NCBI RefSeq assembly: GCF_000784735.1
Contig: NZ_JSYG01000009.1
Location: forward strand, 62,001 to 126,000
Length of the DNA stretch: 64,000 nucleotides
Source of the DNA: Dickeya undicola
GTDB lineage: Bacteria > Pseudomonadota > Gammaproteobacteria > Enterobacterales > Enterobacteriaceae
Reading direction: 5' to 3'
The notes beneath the pieces are model-generated. The model saw only the letters and a program-made list of their open reading frames with translations. It was not told the origin of the DNA and did no database searches. This document shows positions 16,901 through 25,865 of this stretch, piece by piece; within the stretch, counting starts at the first letter, position 1; each line of letters begins with the position of its first letter. The position numbers and the translations under genes were made by a program.

Positions 16901-17266
16901 TTACTTCACGGTCACCTTGATAACCGCGTCTTTATCATCAGGCTGAGGTTGTTTTTCCCACGGGCGGACATACGACAGGTCGATTTCGCCTTCACCTGCT
17001 TTTACCGCCTTGAAGTGAAACATTTCATGGCCGCCGCATCCGACTTTGTCGTGACAGTCTGCACCGGGCTTGTAGGTTTTGCCAGTCAGCACGACGATAT
17101 CAGGCAGTTTCTTAATCGCCCAGGTATAACCGGTGCTGGGGTTGGCCGGTAGTGTCACTTCAAACTGCTCGCCGACTTTAGTTTCTTTGTGTTGGTTTTC
17201 GACAGCTGACGCTGCCATCACGCTTAACGGAAATAACAGACCAACAGCAAGGGCGAATTTCTTCAT
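16901..17266 (-). CDS. Chagasin-like cysteine protease inhibitor (I42 family)
   Basis: A 121-residue protein with a signal peptide (cleavage after VMAASA, ~residue 21). The three chagasin loops are visible: NPSTGYTW (BC loop, ~42-49), GCGGHEMFHF (DE loop, ~76-85) and RPWEK (FG loop, ~101-105). Chagasin-family proteins block papain-type cysteine proteases; a bacterial periplasmic copy could protect against host plant or own proteases. The extra pair Cys71/Cys77 flanking the DE loop suggests a stabilising disulfide. It stands alone; AGGAAT lies upstream of ATG 17266. Confidence 0.85.
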   Translation of the reverse strand: MKKFALAVGLLFPLSVMAASAVENQHKETKVGEQFEVTLPANPSTGYTWAIKKLPDIVVLTGKTYKPGADCHDKVGCGGHEMFHFKAVKAGEGEIDLSYVRPWEKQPQPDDKDAVIKVTVK

Positions 17267-17963
17267 GTATTCCTCCAGAGATAATCGTGAATAATAAATG
17301 ATGACCTGTTCATGAATTTCTAGGGTCCTTGTTTTCTGTCAGGCAGGCAATTACCCTTACCGCTCTGGCAAGCCCGTATATAAATGGAAGGCTGATGTTC
17401 AGAAAGCAAAAGGTGAACGCAACAGATAGGATGGGAATAATGTGTGTTGGAAGACATTTCTTACCTCGATGATAAAAATAAAACATGCCATATAAGGGTG
17501 GCATGGAATGAAGAAATGGCAAATTTATATTGGGAAATTATTTTTTTAAGTGCCTTTTCCTCACTTCAATTGGTAATGAAATCATCCAATAAGGTGTGGT
17601 GCGGATCGGTTTAATTTATATAATAGAGAGTGATTTTTAAATAAGGTGTTTATTTTTGAATTAAATAATGAGTGTGTAATCAATAACAGATGATGTCATT
17701 TTTTGTATGCTGGCATATTATAAACTGTGGGTGCGTTGATTTTAATAACCGGTTTCCCTATGAGTCTCGTCTTTCAGGCTGCCATTCGCTGTGTTTGATG
17801 CTGCTCCCGGCAACGTCGCCGCTTACCCGTCACATGCGAATGCCAACTTCTGAGGACTCTGCGGTGTAGCGGTGCTCGTCCAAACGTATCGCGCCACAAC
17901 ATACCATTGCCACAGCAAACATATCTGCTTTATCATATTTGAATTCGACATCAGGAGGCTTTC
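17267..17963. other. AT-rich intergenic stretch without a supported gene
   Basis: Nearly 700 bases between the protease inhibitor and arsR. The part from ~17520 to 17740 is very AT-rich. The only frame of any length (17310-17522, minus) has improbable composition and no ribosome site. Nothing else can be supported apart from the arsR upstream region at the right end. Confidence 0.6.
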
Positions 17964-18296
17964 ATGAATATCCTTACCCCACTGGAGCTGTTTAAAGCCT
18001 TGTCTGATGACACCCGCCTTTCGATTGTACTCTTATTGCGTGAGGCCGGTGAGCTATGTGTTTGCGATCTTTGCTCAGGGCTTCAGGCATCCCAGCCCAA
18101 GATATCCCGTCATCTTGCGCTATTGCGGGAAGCCGGATTATTACTGGATCGTCGCCAGGGAAAATGGATTCATTACCGGCTTTCTCCGCATGTTCCAGCC
18201 TGGTGTGCCGCGGTTGTAGAGCAGGCGTGGCTCAGCCAACGACATGAGGTGGCTAACCTCGTGAGCAGGCTGGAGCAGAAGGGCCGGTGCGAGTAA
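17964..18296 (+). CDS. arsR: ArsR-type arsenic-responsive repressor
   Basis: A 110-residue SmtB/ArsR winged-helix protein. The metal site ELCVCDLC (three Cys, ~30-37) lies in the DNA-binding helix region, as in E. coli ArsR, and the recognition helix is SQPKISRHLALLREAGLL. It would release the ars promoter when As(III) or Sb(III) binds. First gene of arsRBC; AGGAGG lies six bases before ATG 17964. Confidence 0.95.
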   Translation: MNILTPLELFKALSDDTRLSIVLLLREAGELCVCDLCSGLQASQPKISRHLALLREAGLLLDRRQGKWIHYRLSPHVPAWCAAVVEQAWLSQRHEVANLVSRLEQKGRCE

Positions 18297-18344
18297 AAGA
18301 TTTATCCTGATATATCTTATTTTTCATATGTATTTGGGGGCAAC

Positions 18345-19628
18345 ATGTTACTGGCTGGAGCCATTTTTATACTGACGCTGATACTGGTCATCTGGCAACC
18401 GCGTGGTTTGGGTATTGGCTGGAGTGCGTCGTTTGGGGCGATGCTGGCGCTCGTGACCGGGGTTATTCACCTGGCGGATATTCCTGTGGTGTGGCATATC
18501 GTCTGGAATGCGACGACGGCGTTTATTGCCGTGATTATTATCAGTTTGCTGCTTGATAAGTCCGGTTTTTTTGAGTGGGCGGCATTACATATGGCGCGCA
18601 GAGGTCAGGGGAAGGGAAAACGCTTATTGACCCTAATGATTGTATTAGGCGCATTGGTTGCGGCGTTATTCGCTAATGATGGTGCCGCGCTTATCCTGAC
18701 GCCCATTGTCGTGGCGATGTTGACGGCGCTTGGGTTTAGCCGTGGCTCAACGTTAGCATTCGTGATGGCGGCCGGGTTTATCGCCGATACATCAAGTTTA
18801 CCGTTGGTGGTATCTAATCTGGTCAATATTGTTAGCGCAGACTATTTTCGTATTGGCTTTACGACCTATGCGTCGGTCATGATTCCGGTGAATATTGCCT
18901 CGGTCATTGCCACGCTGGGTGTTCTTCACGGCTTCTTTCGGCGGGAAATTCCTGCCGGTTATGACCTGGACAAGCTGCAAAAACCGGCCGCCGTCATTCG
19001 CGATCGGCAGACTTTCATCGCCGGGTGGTGTGTTTTGCTGCTGTTGCTGACAGGGTTTTTCGTGCTGGAGCCGCTGGGCGTGCCTGTCAGCCTGGTCGCG
19101 ACTGTCGCCGCCGGGATTCTTTGGCTGGTGGCGCGGCGCGGGCAGATTATTGATACCACCAAGGTGGTGCGTGATGCTCCCTGGCAGATTGTGGTGTTCT
19201 CGCTGGGAATGTATCTGGTGGTGTATGGGCTGCGCAATGCAGGCCTGACCGATTATCTGACACAGTTGCTGAATGCGTTTGCTGCACAGGGATTATGGGC
19301 AGCGACATGGGGCACCGGTTTCCTGACGGCGGTTCTGTCGTCAGTGATGAACAATATGCCAACGGTCCTTATCGGGGCGCTTTCGATCGACGCTTCCACT
19401 GCGGATGGGGTGATCCGTGACGCGATGATTTACGCCAACATCATCGGCTGTGATTTAGGGCCGAAACTGACACCCATCGGTAGCCTGGCCACGTTGCTGT
19501 GGTTACATGTGCTGGCGCAGAAAGAGATCAGTATCAAATGGGGATATTACTTTCGCGTGGGTGTGGTGATGACATTCCCAGTGCTGTTTGTGACGCTGGC
19601 CGCCTTGGCGCTGCGTCTTTCCCTCTGA
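18345..19628 (+). CDS. arsB: Arsenite efflux pump ArsB
   Basis: A 427-residue, twelve-helix arsenite/antimonite:H+ antiporter. The start [21 protein letters not shown] and conserved [18 protein letters not shown] and [15 protein letters not shown] blocks match E. coli ArsB (429 residues). It exports As(III) made by ArsC. A fragment of a second arsB copy lies downstream of arsC (20232-20339), matching codons in the region 18732-18845 of this gene. Confidence 0.95.
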   Translation: MLLAGAIFILTLILVIWQPRGLGIGWSASFGAMLALVTGVIHLADIPVVWHIVWNATTAFIAVIIISLLLDKSGFFEWAALHMARRGQGKGKRLLTLMIVLGALVAALFANDGAALILTPIVVAMLTALGFSRGSTLAFVMAAGFIADTSSLPLVVSNLVNIVSADYFRIGFTTYASVMIPVNIASVIATLGVLHGFFRREIPAGYDLDKLQKPAAVIRDRQTFIAGWCVLLLLLTGFFVLEPLGVPVSLVATVAAGILWLVARRGQIIDTTKVVRDAPWQIVVFSLGMYLVVYGLRNAGLTDYLTQLLNAFAAQGLWAATWGTGFLTAVLSSVMNNMPTVLIGALSIDASTADGVIRDAMIYANIIGCDLGPKLTPIGSLATLLWLHVLAQKEISIKWGYYFRVGVVMTFPVLFVTLAALALRLSL

Positions 19629-19671
19629 CTTGCGCGGTGGTACACCGCAAATCCTTTTGAAGAGAAAAACG

Positions 19672-20097
19672 ATGACAGACATTACCATCTACCATAATCC
19701 CGCGTGCGGAACCTCCCGTAATACACTGGCGCTGATTCGTAATAGCGGTGTCGAACCCACCGTGATTCACTACCTTGAAACCCCTCCATCGAAAGATGAG
19801 TTGGTTAGATTAATCTCCGCAATGGGCATTACCCCCCAGGCGCTGTTACGTCAAAATGTAGAGCCTTATGCACAACTGGGGCTGGCCGAAGAGAAGTTCA
19901 GTGATGAGCAATTGATCGCCTTCATGCTGACGCACCCAATTCTTATCAACCGCCCGATTGTCGTGACACCGCGTGGCACTCGCTTGTGCCGCCCGTCAGA
20001 AGTGGTGCTGGATATTTTACCCGATGCGCAGCAAGGGGAATTTATCAAAGAGGATGGTGAGATAGTCGTCGATAAATCTGGCAAGCGAGTGAAATAG
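19672..20097 (+). CDS. arsC: Glutaredoxin-dependent arsenate reductase ArsC
   Basis: A 141-residue ArsC with the active-site motif YHNPACGTSRNTL (catalytic Cys12), LRQNVEPYAQLG with the conserved Arg, and RPIVVTPRGTRLCRP carrying the other two anion-binding Arg residues. It reduces As(V) to As(III) for export by ArsB. ATG 19672 was chosen for the AAGAGA upstream and family length. The 43-base gap to arsB indicates a single operon. Confidence 0.95.
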   Translation: MTDITIYHNPACGTSRNTLALIRNSGVEPTVIHYLETPPSKDELVRLISAMGITPQALLRQNVEPYAQLGLAEEKFSDEQLIAFMLTHPILINRPIVVTPRGTRLCRPSEVVLDILPDAQQGEFIKEDGEIVVDKSGKRVK

Positions 20098-20166
20098 AAT
20101 GGACCTGGACATCAGCCTTACTAGCCCAGCAGTCAGCGTAGGCCAAACCTTCTTATAGTGCGGTAA

Positions 20167-20199
20167 CCCCGTTCGCGAGTACCTGAAACGCGAACGGGG
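20167..20199 (+). terminator. Strong hairpin after arsC
   Basis: CCCCGTTCGCG (20167-20177) pairs perfectly with CGCGAACGGGG (20189-20199) across an 11-base loop. No T-run follows, so it may stabilise the mRNA end rather than terminate by itself. Confidence 0.5.
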
Positions 20200-20231
20200 C
20201 GCTCATTATCGTGACGATGCCGACGGCGATA

Positions 20232-20339
20232 GATTTAGCCGTCGCACAACGGTGGTATTCGTGATGACGGCCGGGTTTATCGCCGCTACATCAAGTTTAC
20301 CGCTGGTGGTATCCAATCTGGTCAACATGGTTACCGCCG
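20232..20339 (+). pseudogene. arsB': arsB fragment (duplicated remnant)
   Basis: The stretch reads [20 protein letters not shown], continuing LVNMVTA, in an open frame; the intact arsB has [20 protein letters not shown] and LVNIVSA. Nucleotide identity to 18732-18845 is high (roughly 85% by eye) and falls off on both sides. It is too short to function and lies 135 bases after arsC, which suggests a past tandem ars operon or a recombination scar. Confidence 0.85.
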
Positions 20340-20368
20340 TCATTCCCTACAGTATGCAGCGATGAGCG

Positions 20369-21658
20369 TTACGCTACACGCTTCACTTCGCCTACCAGTA
20401 AGATATAAGACAGTGCGCCAACCAGTGCGACACCGGCAATGTAGGTCAGCGCTGGGGCAAAACCGTAATCCTGCGCCAGATAACCAATAATCAATGGCAC
20501 CGTGATACCACCCAAACCGCCGACAAAGTTAAACACGCCCCCCGTCAGACCAATCAGGCGAATCGGTGCCAATGACGACACCAGCGACCAGGTGATGGAG
20601 GCAAAGCCATTACCAAAGAACGCCAGCGCCATCAACGTCATAATCCACATCGGGTCGTTGGTATAGTTTGCCCCCATAATGCAGGTGGAAATCAACAGGC
20701 CGCAGATAATCGGCGTTTTACGCGCCAGGCCAATCGATTTTCCGCTACGCACCAGACGGTCCGCCACAAATCCGGACAGTAACACGCCGACAAACGCCGC
20801 CAGGAAAGGCACCGTCGTCATAAAGCCAGCCGTCAGTGCGCTAATGTGTTTTTCCTGCGTCAGGTAGTTAGGGAACCACGTCAGGAAGAACCACAATGTG
20901 GATGTCACGGCAAACTGCCCGATATAGACGCCCACCAGCTTGCGGTTAAACACCAGTTTCCAGTCGGCGGCGGTCAAAGGCTGACGCGCTTTTTTCTCGA
21001 TCGGCGCATCGCCATCAACCATACCACCGCCTTCGGCAATGTAATCCAACTCGGCCTGGTTGATCCCTTTACTTTTCTTCGGTGACTGATAAACCACGTG
21101 CCAGATAATGGCCCAGACAATACCGACACCGCCAGTAACAATGAATACCCAGTGCCAGCTCAGAAGCTCCTGCAACCAGATAAGTAATGGCGTCAGGAAT
21201 GCCAGACCAACGAATTGTCCTGACGTATAAAAACCAACGGCGGAAGCACGTTCTTGCTCTGGGAACCAACTGGTCACCATACGGTTATTGGTCGGAAAGG
21301 CGGGCGCTTCAAACAGCCCGGTCACGGCGCGTAAACCAATCAACGACGCCAGCCCGGTGGCGAAGCCTTGCAGTAATGTGGCAATCGACCACCCCATGAT
21401 GGCGATAAAATAGGTGACCTTTGAGCCGACGCGGTCAAGGAACCAGCCACCGGGGATTTGGCATAACGTATAGGTCCAGGCAAAGGCGGAAAAGATATAG
21501 CCCATTTGTGTTTTTGTAATGCCGAACTCTCTTTGAATATGTGCCGATGCCACGGCCAGGTTGGCTCGATCCACATAGCAGATGACGACCGTAATAAAAA
21601 TCATCAGTAAGGTGAGATAACGCCGTTTTGTAGGACGGGTAGTTATTGTCATATCCAT
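20369..21658 (-). CDS. dgoT: D-galactonate transporter (MFS, anion:cation symporter)
   Basis: A 429-residue, twelve-helix MFS protein of the DgoT/ExuT family: [27 protein letters not shown] at the start, [22 protein letters not shown] and [23 protein letters not shown] later. Substrate assignment rests on the adjacent dgoRKAD genes and close resemblance to E. coli DgoT. A 377-base gap separates it from dgoD and holds an ERIC-like repeat and two palindromes, so it may have its own promoter. Confidence 0.9.
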   Translation of the reverse strand: MDMTITTRPTKRRYLTLLMIFITVVICYVDRANLAVASAHIQREFGITKTQMGYIFSAFAWTYTLCQIPGGWFLDRVGSKVTYFIAIMGWSIATLLQGFATGLASLIGLRAVTGLFEAPAFPTNNRMVTSWFPEQERASAVGFYTSGQFVGLAFLTPLLIWLQELLSWHWVFIVTGGVGIVWAIIWHVVYQSPKKSKGINQAELDYIAEGGGMVDGDAPIEKKARQPLTAADWKLVFNRKLVGVYIGQFAVTSTLWFFLTWFPNYLTQEKHISALTAGFMTTVPFLAAFVGVLLSGFVADRLVRSGKSIGLARKTPIICGLLISTCIMGANYTNDPMWIMTLMALAFFGNGFASITWSLVSSLAPIRLIGLTGGVFNFVGGLGGITVPLIIGYLAQDYGFAPALTYIAGVALVGALSYILLVGEVKRVA

Positions 21659-21710
21659 CTTCTGTTCCTATTTTTTAGTAAACGGACAGCCATACTTATT
21701 GCCCGCTATT

Positions 21711-21738
21711 ATTGAACGTTCAATGCTTGAATGCTCAA
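21711..21738. promoter_or_regulatory. Tandem palindromes in front of dgoT
   Basis: ATTGAACGTTCAAT (21711-21724) is a perfect 14-bp palindrome, and TTGAATGCTCAA (21727-21738) repeats the TTGA-N4-TCAA pattern with its centre 15 bases away. They lie 50-80 bases before the dgoT start, a typical operator position. The cognate regulator is unknown; the pattern differs from the candidate DgoR sites. Confidence 0.45.
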
Positions 21739-21850
21739 TAACACCAGCAGTTGGTATGCTTTATTTTTTCTAATGAAACCAATAACCGCGCACAGTCAAT
21801 GCATTCTTTTATTGATAATGGCGTGTTTTAAACCCCGGTGATGGCACGCC

Positions 21851-21910
21851 TATACCCGTCATACTTCAAGTTGCAGGAAAACCAGCGTGCCTGCGAATTG
21901 AAGCATGACG
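21851..21910. repeat. Short ERIC-like palindromic repeat (copy 3)
   Basis: CGTCATACTTCAAGTTGCAGG pairs imperfectly with CCTGCGAATTGAAGCATGACG, with the same termini as the copies at 2487 and 9039. It lies between dgoD and dgoT and could form a hairpin in a readthrough transcript. Confidence 0.7.
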
Positions 21911-22035
21911 ATTATATGATGAGTGAAATACTCATCTCCCCAGTTTTAATAAAATAGTGCTCCCTCACGATGTAATATATTTCGTGAAAAATTATATTTG
22001 CTCTATTCGATTGCGCTGGGGAGAGTCGTTATCTA

Positions 22036-23184
22036 TTACCACTCAGCAACGGCACCATCCGCGTAACGCCACACCGGGTTACGCCAGTCTGGCGCATTTT
22101 TACTGCGTTCGATGACTAACTCTTCATTAATTTCCACACCGAGGCCAGGCTTATTCAGAGGGTAGAAATGACCGTCGGTCATGGCAAAGTCTTCTTTATT
22201 GACGACATAATCCAACAGCTCGGCACCTTTATTATAATGGATGCCCATACTTTGCTCCTGGAATACCGCGTTACGCGCCACAAAGTCGAGATGCAAACAG
22301 GAAGCCAGAGCAATGGGGCCTAATGGACAGTGTGGTGCCAGCGCAACATCATAAGACTCTGCCATTGCGGCAATTTTAAAGCACTCGGTAATACCGCCTG
22401 CATGAGACAAGTCAGGCTGAATAATGGCCAGCCCGCCGTCTGCCAGTACGCGTTTAAAATCAAAGCGAGAGAACATACGCTCGCCTGCCGCAATCGGCAG
22501 ATGGGTTTGCGCTGCCAGACGCGGATAATACTCCGCCTGTTCAGCCAACACCGGCTCTTCAATAAACAGTGGACGGTACGGTTCCAGCTCTTTGATTAAG
22601 ATTTTCGCCATCGGCGCATCCACACGGCCGTGGAAATCCAGACCGAACTCGATGCTGTTACCAAAGGCTTCGCGGATTTCCGCGACCACGGCCACCGCCG
22701 CATCCACTTTGCGCGAGTTATCAATGATGCCCATCTCTTCACAGCCGTTCAGCTTGAAGGTATCAAAGCCAATTTGGGTCAGCTTTTTGATGCCCGCGAT
22801 CACTTCGGAAGGACGATCGCCGCCAACCCAACTGTAGGCTTTGATCTTGTTGCGAACCAGCCCGCCCAACAACTGATAAACCGGCACACCCAGCACCTTG
22901 CCTTTAATATCCCACAATGCCTGGTCGATACCGGCGATAGCGCTCATCAGGATCGGACCGCCGCGGTAGAAGCCCGCACGGTAAAGCACCTGCCAGATAT
23001 CGTTGATGCGTGCTGGGTCTTGCCCAATCAAATAGTCAGACAGTTCGTGAACGGCCGCTTCAACGGTACGCGCTCGGCCTTCGATAACCGGTTCGCCCCA
23101 GCCGACAACGCCTTCATCGGTTTCAATTTTCAGGAACATCCAGCGTGGCGGCAGCCGGTATGTGGTGACTTTGGTAATTTTCAT
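22036..23184 (-). CDS. dgoD: D-galactonate dehydratase
   Basis: A 382-residue enolase-superfamily enzyme, the same length as E. coli Dgo[31 protein letters not shown] (split) opens the N-terminal cap domain; the barrel carries [15 protein letters not shown] with a metal-binding Asp, LFIEEPVL with a metal-binding Glu, and [13 protein letters not shown] with the catalytic His. It removes water from D-galactonate to give 2-keto-3-deoxygalactonate. ATG 23184 overlaps the dgoA stop by four bases (ATGA), so translation is coupled. Confidence 0.95.
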   Translation of the reverse strand: MKITKVTTYRLPPRWMFLKIETDEGVVGWGEPVIEGRARTVEAAVHELSDYLIGQDPARINDIWQVLYRAGFYRGGPILMSAIAGIDQALWDIKGKVLGVPVYQLLGGLVRNKIKAYSWVGGDRPSEVIAGIKKLTQIGFDTFKLNGCEEMGIIDNSRKVDAAVAVVAEIREAFGNSIEFGLDFHGRVDAPMAKILIKELEPYRPLFIEEPVLAEQAEYYPRLAAQTHLPIAAGERMFSRFDFKRVLADGGLAIIQPDLSHAGGITECFKIAAMAESYDVALAPHCPLGPIALASCLHLDFVARNAVFQEQSMGIHYNKGAELLDYVVNKEDFAMTDGHFYPLNKPGLGVEINEELVIERSKNAPDWRNPVWRYADGAVAEW

Positions 23185-23798
23185 TCAACAGCGTCCTTAT
23201 AGGCGTTAACAAATGCTTGTGCTTTTTGCGCGGTAACCTCAACCGACTGACCGGCTCGGTACAGATCGCTGCCTAATCCGGCACCGATGCAACCCGCGCG
23301 AAGGTAATCCTTCAGGTTTTCTGGCGTGACGCCACCGACGGCAAAGACGGGAATGTCTTTGGGCAATACCGCCTTTAGCGCCTTGATGTAGTCCGGCCCA
23401 AACGCCGACGACGGGAAAATTTTCAGCGATTGCGCGCCCGCATCCAGCGCCGTGAAGGCTTCCGTCGCGGTGGCGCAGCCCGGACACACCGTCATGCCGT
23501 AATCCACCGCCCGGCGAATAACATCGGGAGAAATGTTGGGGGTGACCACCAGCTTGCTGCCAATTTCCTGTAATTTGTCGACATAGTCGGCTTTCAGTAC
23601 CGTGCCTGCGCCAATCAGGGCGCGGCTGCCAAAATGTTTCACCGCCAGTTGAATACTTTCATACGGGTTTGGTGAATTCAGAGGGATCTCCACCGCATCG
23701 AATCCGGCATCCAGCAATGCCGCGACATGTGCCAGCACCTCATCCGGCGTGATCCCGCGCAGAATCGCAATCAAGGGAAGGTTAGTATTCCAACTCAT
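23181..23798 (-). CDS. dgoA: 2-dehydro-3-deoxy-6-phosphogalactonate aldolase
   Basis: A 205-residue KDPG/KDPGal aldolase. [33 protein letters not shown] with the general-base Glu, and [18 protein letters not shown] with the Schiff-base Lys are all present. It splits the product of DgoK into pyruvate and glyceraldehyde-3-phosphate. ATG 23798 (MSWNTN) was preferred over an upstream TTG because GGAG sits 8 bases before it and E. coli DgoA begins at the same point. It overlaps dgoK by 17 bases. Confidence 0.95.
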   Translation of the reverse strand: MSWNTNLPLIAILRGITPDEVLAHVAALLDAGFDAVEIPLNSPNPYESIQLAVKHFGSRALIGAGTVLKADYVDKLQEIGSKLVVTPNISPDVIRRAVDYGMTVCPGCATATEAFTALDAGAQSLKIFPSSAFGPDYIKALKAVLPKDIPVFAVGGVTPENLKDYLRAGCIGAGLGSDLYRAGQSVEVTAQKAQAFVNAYKDAVE

Positions 23799-24678
23799 TA
23801 ACAATGCTCCTTATGCCTGCCTGAAACGCCCGATCACCATCCAGCGGCTGCCAGCGTAATCCAGCGTGTTGTAATGCTTTTTCATAGCGCGCGGTCAGGG
23901 CAGGGGAGCCGATTAAGGTGATGGACTCTTCCGCCGCCACCTGATAATGGCGCTGCATTTGTGAGACTTCGTTGCCAATCAATAATCCGGACAGCCAGTC
24001 GCTCACGGCACTTTTCTCCAGACGCCCCAGCACATGCGCAGCGCGGGTTTCAAACAGGCAACGGATGATGTTGTCATCGGCAAAACCCAGCGCCAGCCCT
24101 TGCTGGAACGCGTCGGGGGACGGTTGCTGCTCCGTCAGCCCCACGCCGATTAACGACTGCGTCATCAGCAGGTGGTGCAGCTCACCGGTCATCACGGTGC
24201 GAAAATCCAGCACGGTGCTGTCATCGGTCCGCACCCATTTCGAGTGCGTTCCCGGCATCAAATAAAGCGAGGAAGGACATTCGCTATAGGCACCAATAAG
24301 CTGGGTTTCTTCACCGCGAATCACATTGCAGTTGTCGTCTTGCGCAATACTCAACCCTGGTACAATCCACGCGGCCATCGGGCTGGCTTCGTCCACACGG
24401 GTCAGCCGATGGGCGATGTCCGTCAGGAGAGTCGGGCATGACAGATACGGCACGGAAAGCCAGCCCGCATTGCTGCCAATCATGCCCGCCATCACGACAG
24501 GCAGGCTATGCTGCTGCCACGGCGCAACAGTCTGCTGAAAAACCTGCTGCGGCGTTTGGCCATTCAACCGTGTGACGCCCGCTTCAGACTTCACGCTGTC
24601 GATACAGACGCCATCCCGATACAGCCACGCCCGCAGGTTGGTCGAACCCCAGTCAATGGCGATATAGCTTTCACTCAT
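23782..24678 (-). CDS. dgoK: 2-dehydro-3-deoxygalactonokinase
   Basis: A 298-residue DgoK-family sugar kinase of the actin-like fold: YIAIDWGSTNLRAWLY is the phosphate-1 loop, followed by VMAGMIGSNAGW and MPGTHSKWV. It phosphorylates 2-keto-3-deoxygalactonate at C6. Its start overlaps the dgoR stop by four bases and its end overlaps dgoA, so dgoRKAD forms one compact operon. Confidence 0.95.
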   Translation of the reverse strand: MSESYIAIDWGSTNLRAWLYRDGVCIDSVKSEAGVTRLNGQTPQQVFQQTVAPWQQHSLPVVMAGMIGSNAGWLSVPYLSCPTLLTDIAHRLTRVDEASPMAAWIVPGLSIAQDDNCNVIRGEETQLIGAYSECPSSLYLMPGTHSKWVRTDDSTVLDFRTVMTGELHHLLMTQSLIGVGLTEQQPSPDAFQQGLALGFADDNIIRCLFETRAAHVLGRLEKSAVSDWLSGLLIGNEVSQMQRHYQVAAEESITLIGSPALTARYEKALQHAGLRWQPLDGDRAFQAGIRSIVNELEY

Positions 24679-25373
24679 GTAATGTCCTTTAACCGTTTGG
24701 TCGAGCTGGCGATCATGGTCAACGCCGCCCGCTCTGCTGCTTCAATATCCTGATGCCGAATGGCATCGTAGAGATCCTGATGTTCACGCAATGTCCGTGG
24801 CATGTTGTCTTCGTCCGGCATATAGGTGCGCTCAAACACCGCACGCTGTAGCGAACTGATCGCGACGCTCAACTGCTGTAACACCGGGTTGTGCACCGCC
24901 GCCAGGACCGCCTCATGGAAGCGAATATCCGCTTCATTAAACGCATCACGATTCTGATGGTTGGAAATCATGTCGTTTAGCGCCGCTTCAATCACCGCCA
25001 GTTCACTTGAGGTCGCCCGTTCGGCAGCCCAGCGGGCAATCGTCGGCTCCACCAGATTACGCACCTCGCTCATTGCGCTGATCAGACGCGGGTCGTAGTC
25101 GCTTGCCAGAACCCATTGCAGAACGTCGGTATCCAGGTAATTCCACTGGTTACGCGCGGCCACAAACGCGCCACGATACCGTTTCACTTCCACCAGTCTT
25201 TTCGCCATCAGCGCTCTGAACACTTCACGAATGATGTTGCGCGAAGTCTGAAACTCTTCACATAGCTCCGCTTCTGCGGGTAACGGCGTGCCCGGTGCGT
25301 ACTTCCCACTAACGATTTGTTGGCCAATATCCAGAATGATGCGGTCGGTTTTGCTTAATTCCTGCTTATTCAT
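24675..25373 (-). CDS. dgoR: GntR/FadR-family repressor DgoR
   Basis: A 232-residue regulator with an N-terminal GntR winged helix (ILDIGQQIVSGKYAPGTPLP, then FQTSRNIIREVFRAL) and a C-terminal FCD effector domain. The metal-binding residues of FCD proteins are likely Asp/His in FNEADIRFHEAVL and later His. It should repress the dgo operon and respond to D-galactonate. Of the three adjacent start codons, ATG 25373 has the best spacing (5 bases) from GAGG. Confidence 0.92.
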   Translation of the reverse strand: MNKQELSKTDRIILDIGQQIVSGKYAPGTPLPAEAELCEEFQTSRNIIREVFRALMAKRLVEVKRYRGAFVAARNQWNYLDTDVLQWVLASDYDPRLISAMSEVRNLVEPTIARWAAERATSSELAVIEAALNDMISNHQNRDAFNEADIRFHEAVLAAVHNPVLQQLSVAISSLQRAVFERTYMPDEDNMPRTLREHQDLYDAIRHQDIEAAERAALTMIASSTKRLKDIT

Positions 25374-25447
25374 CATCACCTCAACGAGACAAAACGGATT
25401 GATATCACGGCACTTACTTTACCCACCATGCCGCCTGACGTCGTCGA

Positions 25448-25523
25448 ATTGTTGCACAATAACCGCATCCTTCCCTCATTCGTTGCGCTGATTGTAGTGC
25501 TATTTAATATTGTTGTACTACAA
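25448..25523 (-). promoter_or_regulatory. Candidate DgoR operators
   Basis: ATTGTTGCACAAT (25448-25460) and TTGTACTACAA (25513-25523) are inverted repeats with the TTGT...ACAA arms typical of FadR-subfamily GntR operators, and an ATTGTAG half-site lies at 25491-25497. They sit 75-150 bases before the dgoR start, consistent with autorepression. No experimental site is known to me for this organism. Confidence 0.5.
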
Positions 25524-25865
25524 TGTGGATCACAAAACAGGCAATAAATGCAAATTTGTAACGCCAGGGTTAAAATGTGGCGGTGTGGTGAGGGGGCGGG
25601 GGGCTGAACATGGTCTGCGGCGCGAGAGCGTCTTTGAGGGATTGTTGATGGCTCCTTCAGAGCCGCTGCCAGCAGCGTTTAAATCTGCGTAAGCCAATTT
25701 TCTTTCACACCAGTTACTTACTGATGTAATCTTCTGTAGATTTACTCTGTTGCCGCGTTACAAGACTTATAATGAGCTTTGCCCTAAAGGCCAACGCGCC
25801 AGCGTGTTGGCTCGCAACTTGATTATTTTTGGTATAGACAACAACTACATTCACTCAGGGAAGAT
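25524..25865. other. Intergenic stretch with a partial ERIC-like repeat
   Basis: Upstream of dgoR and the CPBP gene. At 25778-25822 lies GCCCTAAAGGCCAACGCG, then CCAGCGTGTTGGC, with a near-perfect palindrome (25790-25811). These words also occur inside the 9039-9170 element, in inverse order for the first part, so it is probably a decayed copy. No gene is supported here. Confidence 0.5.

Noticed and set aside
17310..17522. 70-codon minus-strand frame downstream of the protease inhibitor
   Set aside because: No ribosome site, odd composition, AT-rich noncoding surroundings, no recognisable pattern.
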